A DNA stretch of 64,000 nt from Lachnospiraceae bacterium. Lineage in GTDB: Bacteria; Bacillota; Clostridia; Lachnospirales; Lachnospiraceae. Below are positions 56,301 to 63,642 of this stretch, piece by piece. Position 1 is the first letter of the stretch, and every line of letters starts with the position of its first letter. The translations under genes and the position numbers were made by a program. Location: positions 1 to 64,000 of the forward strand of contig JAFYBJ010000025.1 in the NCBI GenBank assembly GCA_017540265.1, given 5' to 3'. Under the pieces are notes generated by a model. That model made no database searches. It saw only the letters and a list, made by a program, of their open reading frames with translations, and was not told the DNA's origin.

Positions 56301-57022
56301 CAGTTTATGGCAAACACGTGATGTATGGGAAGTACATTAAGATATATAGCAACATCTTCCGGCTTCTCGGGAACTTCCTGAGAAAATACGTTATCCGTCA
56401 TATTGCCGTTTGTGAGCATCACACCCTTACTCTTCCCACTGGTACCGGAAGTAAAAAGTATCATGGCAACATCTTCAGCCGATACGGAAGATTCATCACC
56501 CTCTGCCGACCAGGATTCTCCCGAAAAACGCACATCCTTTAATATATCATTTAAGTTGGGAACCTCTTTTACGGACTGGAGCGAATAGTATTCCTTTATA
56601 TCGGGACACAGCTCCTTAACAGATGAAACTAACGGTTCATACTCCCAGTCATAAAAAAGTACATCCACATCGGAACGTATCAGGCTGTCCGCCAGATGAT
56701 CCCTGTCCAGCTGTATATCCATGGGAACCACTGTATTTCCGGACCCCATCACCCCAAGGAGCACAGGCAGATAATGGTGACTTGAAGCGCCAAAGATCGC
56801 AATTTTTACAGTCCGTCCAAGCTCTGTCCTCATACGGTTTGCAAAGGAACCCACTATACGGCAGAGCCCCGCAAATTTCTCATAGCTGATATCATAAATA
56901 ACATCATTTTTATCATACCTGAGATAAGATCTTTCCTTAAAAAGCTCCGCAGCCTGGTCGATCATATCCCTGATAGTCTTTACGTTTTCATAAAGCAGTA
57001 CTTCTGTATTGTTTTTCCCCAT
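53378..57022 (-). CDS. NRPS-like synthetase: adenylation, carrier, condensation and truncated adenylation domain
   Basis: 1214 aa. Adenylation domain (1-545): FTSGTSGKSKGV (191-201), YGMSECSPLI, TGDAGYVD, LTGRIKNLIVLSNGEN and a catalytic-Lys region LKTSSKKIIRKEF (518-530); these read like fatty acyl-CoA/acyl-ACP synthetases rather than amino-acid selectors. Carrier domain (551-617) with pantetheine Ser581 in GLDSF. Condensation domain (about 632-1020) with HIIGDG (757-762), keeping the second His of HHxxxDG (first is Ala). Residues 1066-1214 match the C-terminal third of an NRPS adenylation domain (YILDEQGRKKPYG, YDTG, GEVEALYQAGRI, MAPAAV) without a P-loop core. Predicted to load an acyl group and form an amide; product unknown. 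AGAGGGA precedes the ATG. Divergent from an esterase gene. Confidence 0.85.
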   Translation of the reverse strand: MGKNNTEVLLYENVKTIRDMIDQAAELFKERSYLRYDKNDVIYDISYEKFAGLCRIVGSFANRMRTELGRTVKIAIFGASSHHYLPVLLGVMGSGNTVVPMDIQLDRDHLADSLIRSDVDVLFYDWEYEPLVSSVKELCPDIKEYYSLQSVKEVPNLNDILKDVRFSGESWSAEGDESSVSAEDVAMILFTSGTSGKSKGVMLTNGNMTDNVFSQEVPEKPEDVAIYLNVLPIHHVFAINCDFLIALSVGATVALNGPLSMLTKHLLMFEPTVIHMVPMVAKALYNKIALMAEQDSELTAKDLIHRVYGKNLKRLVCGGGGLAADLALKYVDAGIMIGQGYGMSECSPLISSPDYGRPDKVTTAGKVVKRCEVRVKDGEIQVKSPSVMKGYYNEPELTAEAFTEDGWLKTGDAGYVDEEGFINLTGRIKNLIVLSNGENVAPEELEGLFAVEPLVQEIVVFGDDDVLQCEIYPDFKYAESIGAEDVHAELENVVKRINEGLPNYKRILRTSMRKVPFLKTSSKKIIRKEFDKERAARKKNGIEAKLPKTEDQKQIYDACVHCLAHKNFGIDTDLFACGLDSFASVMLITELQDKCGLSITLTELVKNPTVEKLAILKEEKNVDNGVDYSIREVYPLTKLQMYFAYVMRGNTTSNLPFFFKLDEKIDMERMRDAIYKLFEIHPVLNDVIQPTEMGMLANFRDDHRAIDIEFMSMSDAEWEEKRRTLLVPFMYTKGEKLYHFGLYETPSAKYILFDVAHIIGDGMTMNILLEDLSNLYLGREVKKSDYTFYEYILDDCDREEKGIKNSYVAFYQDLIKDYRVDRSILAKKDSYDLNTSHNAVLSGKFKSLDTKTVRGYCTEYGVSENAVFLSAFSYLAGVWGMGDDVVVSSIHSGRTDGRWMRLAGCLFVTYLFRYRRVPHESVKDMVKRNADQILHTMECPMPVQHNDEMFIQYQGDILTIPQIGGEPAESLHLQLDSLPFHLMIHARNGGYVYELRYWENRYDREMLSVFMEAMDNVIFAMSEERSARRLKYHISPKLYPRHFTVKAGKLNASLGLPVAKGVSEDADVMPYILDEQGRKKPYGAWGRLYLLDIKTSDDLGAIESAYTPGTLYDTGIEARITPAGEVEALYQAGRIVLRETLMGRFFPNLFELEKLCCTFPGIKETKAYVEYGENNAFNLAVDVKADKEIDTEALQGFVAERMGKHMAPAAVKVV

Positions 57023-57067
57023 TTTTCCCTCTCTGTTTTTTACATTGTTTACAGCAGCAACACTTCT

Positions 57068-57084
57068 GATACTTCGCGATACTT
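57068..57084. promoter_or_regulatory. Direct repeat in the divergent promoter region
   Basis: GATACTT occurs at 57068-57074 and 57078-57084, one helical turn apart, in the 131-bp gap between the synthetase and esterase genes. Possible operator for a regulator of both. Confidence 0.35.
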
Positions 57085-57101
57085 ATGATCACAAAAAAGT
57101 A

Positions 57102-57107
57102 TATAAT
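57102..57107 (+). promoter_or_regulatory. -10 box before the esterase gene
   Basis: Perfect TATAAT 46 bp before the ATG at 57154; no good -35 at 16-18 bp, which fits an activator-dependent promoter. Confidence 0.4.
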
Positions 57108-57153
57108 ATCCTTTAAATAAAAAACAGTATTTTTTACGACTCCGGAGGCATAT

Positions 57154-58113
57154 ATGAACGCAGAAGAAAAAAACACGGAAAACTACGACATCCACCCGGA
57201 TTTCGAAAAACTAAAAAAGATCCCCGTAGCCGATAGTCTGTCTAAGCTCCGTTCCCTGCAGATACTCTTCGGAAAGCGCATGTTAAGGGAGCATGCCACA
57301 ACGGGATTTACGGTAAAAAAGATAAATTTCAGCTCGGAATTCTCAAAAAACAAAAAGATCCCCGCACTCATCTACTCCTCAAGAATGCTTGAAAAAGATG
57401 AAAAAGCACCCTGCCTTCTCTGGATACACGGAGGAGCCTTCTTAATGCCCGCACTCCCCTACCATTACCGCTTTGCAAGAACTGTCGCAAACAGGATACC
57501 CTGCCGCGTGATAATGCCCATGTACGATCTGGCTCCCGATAAAGTTCCACCCGTTCAGCAGGAGGAAGTATTTGAAGTCTATAAGAAGCTTGTTGATGAT
57601 CCCGAAAGCTATGATATCGATCCCGGAAAGATCATAGTCGCGGGAGACAGCGCAGGCGGCACCCTTGCCGCAGCCCTCTGCCTTATGGCAAGGGACAGAG
57701 GCTTACGTATTCCCTTGGCCCAGGCTCTCTTCTATCCAAGCCTCGATGTCAGGATGGAATCCGAATCCATGAAAAAATATCCGGATGTGCCCATCTGCAA
57801 TGCCGAAGCCATAAAGGTCTATTGCGAGCTCTGCCGTCCTGAAGAGTATTACGGCAGCAATGATTACAGATCTCCCGCGGAAGCCGCATCATTAAAGGAT
57901 ATACCCACTGCCTACATCGAGACCGCGGAATTTGACGCCCTTCATGATGACGGGATCGATTACGCAAAGAGGCTTAAAGAAGAAGGCTGCAAAGTTCTTC
58001 TTAACGAAACAAAAGGCACCGTCCATGCTTTTGAGATAGCAAAGAACAGTGCCGTTACAAAAAAGATCCTGCGTCAGAGACTGAAGTTCATGAGAAAGAT
58101 CTTTGGCTGTTAA
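57154..58113 (+). CDS. Alpha/beta hydrolase, hormone-sensitive-lipase type esterase
   Basis: 319 aa, no signal peptide; cytoplasmic. Oxyanion hole HGGAF (92-96), nucleophile Ser166 in GDSAGG, acid Asp261 (EFDALHDDG) and His291 (GTVHAF) complete the HSL triad. It hydrolyses esters or amides of small or acyl substrates; actual substrate unknown. GGAGG lies 5 nt before the ATG. Divergent from the NRPS-like gene, so it might release or edit that enzyme's product (inference only). Its stop lies 3 nt from the HIT gene stop, with no room for a terminator between. Confidence 0.9.
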   Translation: MNAEEKNTENYDIHPDFEKLKKIPVADSLSKLRSLQILFGKRMLREHATTGFTVKKINFSSEFSKNKKIPALIYSSRMLEKDEKAPCLLWIHGGAFLMPALPYHYRFARTVANRIPCRVIMPMYDLAPDKVPPVQQEEVFEVYKKLVDDPESYDIDPGKIIVAGDSAGGTLAAALCLMARDRGLRIPLAQALFYPSLDVRMESESMKKYPDVPICNAEAIKVYCELCRPEEYYGSNDYRSPAEAASLKDIPTAYIETAEFDALHDDGIDYAKRLKEEGCKVLLNETKGTVHAFEIAKNSAVTKKILRQRLKFMRKIFGC

Positions 58114-58116
58114 GCC

Positions 58117-58527
58117 TTACCCCGTTATAGTCTCTTTTATAAGCGCCAGCTCATCCTGTGTCACTTCGCCGGGCTTCCATAAGATATTCTGCATGTCATC
58201 CTTATATCTGGGTATCATGTGCAGATGGAAGTGCTTAACGGTCTGGCCTGCAGTTTCTTTATTGTTCTGCACGAGATTAAGACCATCCGCATGGAGCTTT
58301 TCCATAAGCCTTGCGGAAAGCCTCTTTGCAAGCACCATTGCCTGTGCCGCAGTCTCCTCGGGAATTTCAAAGAGATCCTCATAATGATCCTTCGGTATTA
58401 TGAGGGAATGTCCCTTCGTTGCAGGTCCCAGATCAAGTATCACCTTAAAGAGCCCATCCTCGTATATGCACTGGGAAGGGATCTCCCCTGCCGCTATCTT
58501 ACAGAAAATACAATCATCTTTCTTCAT
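58117..58527 (-). CDS. HIT family nucleotide-binding protein
   Basis: 136 aa. Histidine triad HFHLHM (His99, His101, His103), plus Cys6/Cys9 of the zinc-type N-terminus (CIFCKIAAGEIPS). HIT proteins hydrolyse nucleoside phosphoramidates or dinucleoside polyphosphates. The ATG lies inside murG (14-bp overlap) with GAGGAGG 6 nt upstream. Last gene of the EAL-rhomboid-murG operon. Confidence 0.95.
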   Translation of the reverse strand: MKKDDCIFCKIAAGEIPSQCIYEDGLFKVILDLGPATKGHSLIIPKDHYEDLFEIPEETAAQAMVLAKRLSARLMEKLHADGLNLVQNNKETAGQTVKHFHLHMIPRYKDDMQNILWKPGEVTQDELALIKETITG

Positions 58528-59587
58528 TACATACCTCCTCTATGAGTTCCATTATTATTTCTATAGATCTGTACTGGGGCGAGCCCTCCATGTTTTCTAT
58601 GAAAGTCTGCTTTGTGAAAAACAGTTCATGCACCGCTTCCGTAAGCGCCTCGGCATCCAGATTTTCTTCCTGCAGCACCATGCTGTATCCCTGTTTCTCG
58701 AAGGAATCCGCATTTAGTATCTGATCCCCTCTTGAATTCTTCGCGGAAAGCGGTATCAAAAGCGCCGGTATCCTTAAGGAAAGGAGCTCAGATATGGCGT
58801 TTGCACCCGCTCTCGAGACCACGATATCCGTTATGGAAAAGAGGTCTTTTAATTCACCCTTTACATATTCAAACTGCTTATAGCCTTCTTTCCCGATAAG
58901 GAGATTGTCCATCTTATCCCTGCCAGTTAAGTGTATCACCTGGAAATCCGGAAGGAGCCCTGGAAGTGCTTCCCTTACCGCTTCATTTATGGCTGCCGAC
59001 CCCTGGCTGCCTCCCATCACCATAAGCACCGGCTTGGAATCCTTAAAACCCGTAAGCTTATAGGCCGCATCCTTATCGCCTTTTCTTAATTCCTCCCTTA
59101 TGGGAGAACCTGTAAGCACCGCCTTCTCTTCCGGAAGATATTTAAGCGTTTCCGGAAAATTGCAGCATACTTTTTTTGCCACGGGTATGCAGAGTTTATT
59201 TGCAAGGCCCGGCGTCAGATCCGATTCGTGTATGATGCAGGGTATCTTTAACGATGAAGCCGCCCTCACCACCGGCACCGATACAAAGCCGCCCTTTGAG
59301 AATACCACATCAGGCTTTATCTCTTTTAAGAGCTTCCTTGCCTCAGAGTAACCCTTCACCACTCTGAAGGGATCGGAGAAATTCTTAGGATCGAAGTATC
59401 TCCTGAATTTTCCCGTGGCCACGCCGTGATAGGAAAGCCCCGTATCCTCTATCAGTTTTTTCTCTATGCCTTCATAAGAGCCTATATACTCTATCTCGAA
59501 GCCCCTCTCCTTAAGATGCGGTATCAGCGCCAGATTCGGCGTTACATGTCCCGCCGTTCCGCCCCCCGTGAGCACTATCTTCTTCAC
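58514..59587 (-). CDS. murG: UDP-N-acetylglucosamine transferase MurG
   Basis: 357 aa, GT28. It adds GlcNAc to lipid I to give lipid II at the inner face of the membrane. IVLTGGGTAGHVTPNLAL (loop 1), SKGGFVSVPVV and VVSRAGANAISELL are diagnostic. Start is a GTG at 59587 overlapping the upstream stop as GTGA, with GGAGG 6 nt before it. Not in a division-wall (dcw) cluster, which is unusual but known among Lachnospiraceae-type relatives. Coupled to the flavodoxin-SCP2 gene. Confidence 0.95.
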   Translation of the reverse strand: MKKIVLTGGGTAGHVTPNLALIPHLKERGFEIEYIGSYEGIEKKLIEDTGLSYHGVATGKFRRYFDPKNFSDPFRVVKGYSEARKLLKEIKPDVVFSKGGFVSVPVVRAASSLKIPCIIHESDLTPGLANKLCIPVAKKVCCNFPETLKYLPEEKAVLTGSPIREELRKGDKDAAYKLTGFKDSKPVLMVMGGSQGSAAINEAVREALPGLLPDFQVIHLTGRDKMDNLLIGKEGYKQFEYVKGELKDLFSITDIVVSRAGANAISELLSLRIPALLIPLSAKNSRGDQILNADSFEKQGYSMVLQEENLDAEALTEAVHELFFTKQTFIENMEGSPQYRSIEIIMELIEEVCNEER

Positions 59588-60600
59588 TGTTTTCCTCCTT
59601 TCAGGAGATCTTCCATAAAGGGAAAGAGCTCATCGAGAAGTCTCAGATTCGCCATCTCTCCTCTTGATATTATCTTACCGTTTAAGAAGCTGCCGTTAAA
59701 GGTACCCCGGCCTTCGGTTATCTGTGTAAGGGTCTCTCTTTCAAGTTCAAGCTCCATATCGGGATTAACCGCCTCTCCGTATCCCGTTACCAGCTCCTTT
59801 CCTTCCACCCTTAAGGTAAGGGACTTTCCCGCATCCTTCATGCTTATCTTGTATTTAAGGTCCGTCCCCGCCTTCGGCTTAAAATGAGCCTGGAAAGCAG
59901 CCGGTATCGCACCGTCCTCGCTCTCCCTGTTCCCTAAGATCTCCTTAAATATATCCGCAAGCTCCTTTATGTCTTCCTTCTGCTTCTCCACATACTTTTC
60001 ATCGGAAGCATATTCCGAGAGCTGTTCCGTTTCCTGCTGGGTATATCCCGTATTGAGTGTCCTGTAGGTCACCTGCCTTACCACTCCCCGTGAGCTGGGC
60101 AGATTCTTTGTCCTGCGGTTTATGGCTTTATATATATTCTCGGCCGCATCTTCGATGAGCTTCCTGTATGTTTCATTATTCTCAAGCTCTGCAGCCTCAG
60201 GCGCATAGCCGGAGATCCCCTGGCAGGTGATACCTCCTAAAGATATCCATGCATTTATCAGATCCAGCTCGCCTTCCTTTTCGCCGTAAGTGGTGGACAT
60301 CACCACCGGCGCCATATACAGCTGCTTGATATATTCCTTGTCACCGTAAAACCAGCAAGAATCCAGGAACTGCGCCATGTATCCGCCGCAGCCGTGCCAT
60401 TCCACGGTAGAGGCAAGTATCACACCGTCCGCCTCCTTAAGTGTCTGGGGAAGCTTTGATATGTTCGACTTCTGGTCAAAAAGATCATAGCGATCCACCT
60501 TCACATTCAGCTCTTCGAGCACTTCAGCCATACGCTTTATCACATAAAGCGTGGGATCGCCTATGAGCCCCCTTCCTCCGTAATATATATTTATCTTCAA
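59584..60600 (-). CDS. Flavodoxin-like/NAD(P)H FMN reductase-type protein fused to an SCP2-like domain
   Basis: 338 aa. Residues 1-165 have a flavodoxin-like fold pattern: MKINIYYGGRGLIGDPTLYV, the FMN-loop ASTVEWHGCGGYMAQFLD and STTYGEKEGELDL. A helical linker (about 165-225) leads to an SCP2/sterol-carrier-like domain (about 230-335) with NPDMELELERETLTQITEG and GKIISRGEMANLRLL. The combination suggests an FMN protein that binds a lipid or other hydrophobic partner; no reaction can be named. Four-base overlap into murG (GTGA) and 2 nt behind the rhomboid gene hint at an envelope role. Confidence 0.75.
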   Translation of the reverse strand: MKINIYYGGRGLIGDPTLYVIKRMAEVLEELNVKVDRYDLFDQKSNISKLPQTLKEADGVILASTVEWHGCGGYMAQFLDSCWFYGDKEYIKQLYMAPVVMSTTYGEKEGELDLINAWISLGGITCQGISGYAPEAAELENNETYRKLIEDAAENIYKAINRRTKNLPSSRGVVRQVTYRTLNTGYTQQETEQLSEYASDEKYVEKQKEDIKELADIFKEILGNRESEDGAIPAAFQAHFKPKAGTDLKYKISMKDAGKSLTLRVEGKELVTGYGEAVNPDMELELERETLTQITEGRGTFNGSFLNGKIISRGEMANLRLLDELFPFMEDLLKGGKQ

Positions 60601-60602
60601 GC

Positions 60603-61709
60603 TTAATCCTCCTCCCTGCTGCCGCTCTTCTCCCCTTTAAAGGATCCGAGCACGGAGACAATCCCGCTGATAATAAAACCTGCCGCAAAGCCTCCCGCAT
60701 GGCACATGTAATCTATGGATGAGGCGCCGTCCCTTCCCGCATAAAGCATAAGGAACACCGCTATCATTATCCTGATGAGATTCCCTTTAGAGCGCATCTC
60801 CTTTGATAAGAGCATTATGGCTACTATCGCGCCCGTCACTCCGTATACCGCTCCCGAAGCCCCCAGTCCGTAGAAAGCTTCGCCCTTTAGCGTATGACTC
60901 CAGACCGATACTATGCCTCCGGCTATCCCGGAGATCAGATATATCATGCCGGTAAATGCTCTGCCGCACTTTTCTTCCAGCATCGAACCTGCGGCATAAA
61001 GCACAAACATATTATTTGCTATATGCAGTATATCCGCATGCAGCAGGCTGTAGGTAAGAAATCTGTACCATTCGGCCGGAGTGCCAGATATCCCTTCTTT
61101 CAGCATAAGCATACGTTCGTCAAATATGCCGCTTTCCTGGGTTATGTACATCATCACATTCGTAAGTATAAGACCTGCTGTAAGCCAGGGCACGAATATA
61201 TCCTTCTGCTGCTTCTTCTTCGTTACCGGGACACCTTCCCTTGCAGGAGCCTTTTCCATGGCATCCATGGTTTTCTCGGACTCTTTTACAAGATTCTCTC
61301 TTGCAGGCATCTCAAAACCTTCTTCAAAAATATATGTCCACAGCGGCATCTTAAGCCCGTAAAAATCCTCCATCGCGCCTTCCGGAATAAAAAGCCTCCC
61401 GGATACCGGTTCGATGAACCATTCGTTATCCGCCGCAGTTTCCATCCTCTGGACCACATATGCGTAATCAGCATTTATAAGTCTTAGGAAATGGATATCC
61501 TTATCCCTGCCGTAGCCTAAGCGGCGCCTGTGTTCTTCCTCAAATGCAGCGAACTGATCGTTACTGCTTGCCGCCTGCATCTCATCATAAAGACAGATAA
61601 CATTGATCGCAAAGTTCTCTTCCTGCACAAAAGAAATGTACCTGCCGTCGGCAGAACACATATAGGCACGATAGCCGATCTCACTTAAAAAATCATTTAC
61701 CGGACGCAT
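60603..61709 (-). CDS. Rhomboid family intramembrane serine protease
   Basis: 368 aa. A ~170-residue cytoplasmic N-terminal domain precedes six to seven membrane helices. Rhomboid dyad Ser285 (GASGAVYG) and His337 (CHAGGFAAG), with HIANN (229-233) in the second helix. It cuts transmembrane substrates within the membrane; substrate unknown. The N-terminal domain (IGYRAYMCSADGRYISFV and following) is not one I recognise. Overlaps the EAL gene end by 17 bp and is followed after 2 nt by the flavodoxin-SCP2 gene. Confidence 0.92.
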   Translation of the reverse strand: MRPVNDFLSEIGYRAYMCSADGRYISFVQEENFAINVICLYDEMQAASSNDQFAAFEEEHRRRLGYGRDKDIHFLRLINADYAYVVQRMETAADNEWFIEPVSGRLFIPEGAMEDFYGLKMPLWTYIFEEGFEMPARENLVKESEKTMDAMEKAPAREGVPVTKKKQQKDIFVPWLTAGLILTNVMMYITQESGIFDERMLMLKEGISGTPAEWYRFLTYSLLHADILHIANNMFVLYAAGSMLEEKCGRAFTGMIYLISGIAGGIVSVWSHTLKGEAFYGLGASGAVYGVTGAIVAIMLLSKEMRSKGNLIRIMIAVFLMLYAGRDGASSIDYMCHAGGFAAGFIISGIVSVLGSFKGEKSGSREED

Positions 61710-63642
61710 CTTTTAATATCTCCGGCAGTTCGAAATTTTCGATATACCGGAGAAAATCCTCCTCTTTTACGGGCTTTGAAAAATAATAGCCCTGAAAATA
61801 ATCACACTGAAGTTCAAGCAGCTTCTTTATCTGTTCCTCTGTCTCCACGCCTTCCTGAACCACATGTATATGCAGGCGTTTCGCCATGGAATAAGCATTT
61901 TTAAGCACCACCTCTGCCTTTTTGTTCTTCTCCGAAGACCAGAGTATGCTCCTGTCCATTTTCACTATGGCAAAGGGAATATTGTAAAGGTATGAGATAT
62001 TGGAATATCCCGTACCGTAATCATCAAGCGAAAGAGACACTCCGTGCTTTTCAAAACAGTTTATATTATCAACAGCGGAATTGTCGCTTATCATCGCCGA
62101 GGTCTCCGTGATCTCGAAATTGATATGAGCGGTATCAAGGCCGTATTCCCTCATTATCCCCAGGAACTCCTCAGCGAGCCTGTTCTTTGCGCACTGCACC
62201 GCGGAAAGGTTCACCTCTATATAATCAATGCCTTTTTCATCAAGGTGATTATCCATATAGAAGCTGCATACTTTTCTGAGCACTATCTCTCCTATCTCAA
62301 GTATATAGCCTTCCCTCTCCGCAAGCTTTATCATATCCTCCGGAGGCACGAAGCCGTATTCGGGGTCAAAGAGACGTATTAACGCCTCTGCTGCCGATAT
62401 GCGTTTTTCCTTTGTGGAATAAATAGGCTGGTAAAAAACTTCAAAGCTCTTATCCCTAAGTCCCCTCTTTACCGCCTCGAGCATCTGCTCTTCCTTATCC
62501 TCGCCAAGCAGGCTTTCAACGCTCGCTGAAGCATAGGTAGCAAGCGTAAGGCTGTCATAGTTCTTTAATAAACGCCTGAAGGAATCCATATCCGGCACAT
62601 CCTCGGGGCAGAGAAGCAGCATCACATCCGCGGAAAGCATTGACTCTGCCATGGACAGACGCCATATGGATTCAAAGCGCTGTTCTATTTCCCTCTTAAG
62701 CCTCTCAGCCTCTTTCCTGTCCACATCATGAATGCGCACCGCCAGCACATCCTTATCCTCTCTGAACACGGTGCAGCCTTCACGGAGATAAAACGCAAAA
62801 TCCGCCACCTGCTTCATCAGGAAATCCGCCTCCTGTCTGCCTAAGGATTCCCTCACCACATTGAAATCATGAACCCAGATCAGAAATACCGCAAAGGATT
62901 TTCCCAGTCCGTAATCCTCTGCAGTAAAACGCAGCAGATATTCCCTCCTCATGGTGTCCGAAGCATCATATACTTCTTCGGGCTTAAGCACCGTAAAGAG
63001 CATATCCGTCATGCAGAGCGAGGCCACGAAAGGCGCAAACCTCACCCCCTGTATGCCCTGCTGCGCGGAAAAACCCATCATTATGATAAAATTCGCGACA
63101 GCAACATGTATCACCGCAAGCTTCTCCCTTGCGGCATGGTGCCTGATACCTGTCCATACAGTCAGTATCATATAGTATGCCGTAAAAAGGTATAAAGAAT
63201 AGAGCGTCAGAGGTTCCCTGCGCATCTCATAAAGCCCGATCCGCAAACCGCCTCCTTTTACCGCAGCTGCGGTCACGATAGCAAGGAAAGGCAAAAGAGG
63301 CCAGTAAACCAGCATCATCTTGCCTTTTGAGATCCTTCGGGACGATGATTCAGCCATAGCTAAAAGATATCTGGTAAACAGCGTCATAAATAAGAGTTCT
63401 ATAAAGAGATATGACGCATTCGCCCCGTATACCACTACCGGAGACATCCTTTGGGTGGTAGACGGCATCAGCACATAAAGCGCGGTAAGGCCTTCCAGAA
63501 AAATATATACGATCAGCGACAGGAGTGTTATGTAATAGCAGCGGTAAGATTCAAGTCCCGTGCGGCGCTTGGTCCTGAAAGCCGCAAAGAGCAGGCAGGC
63601 AAGGGCGAAGGCAACCACATCAAGGCATACGTTTGCGCTCAT
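61693..63642 (-). CDS. Membrane EAL-domain c-di-GMP phosphodiesterase with degenerate GGDEF
   Basis: 649 aa. About seven membrane helices in residues 1-220, then a degenerate GGDEF domain (about 235-365; the active loop reads FREDKDVLAV at 293-302). The EAL domain (about 398-640) keeps all catalytic positions: Glu419 (EALIR), Asn478, Glu510, Asp540-Asp541 (LDDYGTG), Lys561, Glu597 (QEGVE) and Gln617. So it should hydrolyse c-di-GMP to pGpG under control of a membrane signal, while the GGDEF part may only bind GTP. Overlaps the upstream degenerate EAL gene by 4 bp. Confidence 0.93.
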   Translation of the reverse strand: MSANVCLDVVAFALACLLFAAFRTKRRTGLESYRCYYITLLSLIVYIFLEGLTALYVLMPSTTQRMSPVVVYGANASYLFIELLFMTLFTRYLLAMAESSSRRISKGKMMLVYWPLLPFLAIVTAAAVKGGGLRIGLYEMRREPLTLYSLYLFTAYYMILTVWTGIRHHAAREKLAVIHVAVANFIIMMGFSAQQGIQGVRFAPFVASLCMTDMLFTVLKPEEVYDASDTMRREYLLRFTAEDYGLGKSFAVFLIWVHDFNVVRESLGRQEADFLMKQVADFAFYLREGCTVFREDKDVLAVRIHDVDRKEAERLKREIEQRFESIWRLSMAESMLSADVMLLLCPEDVPDMDSFRRLLKNYDSLTLATYASASVESLLGEDKEEQMLEAVKRGLRDKSFEVFYQPIYSTKEKRISAAEALIRLFDPEYGFVPPEDMIKLAEREGYILEIGEIVLRKVCSFYMDNHLDEKGIDYIEVNLSAVQCAKNRLAEEFLGIMREYGLDTAHINFEITETSAMISDNSAVDNINCFEKHGVSLSLDDYGTGYSNISYLYNIPFAIVKMDRSILWSSEKNKKAEVVLKNAYSMAKRLHIHVVQEGVETEEQIKKLLELQCDYFQGYYFSKPVKEEDFLRYIENFELPEILKDASGK

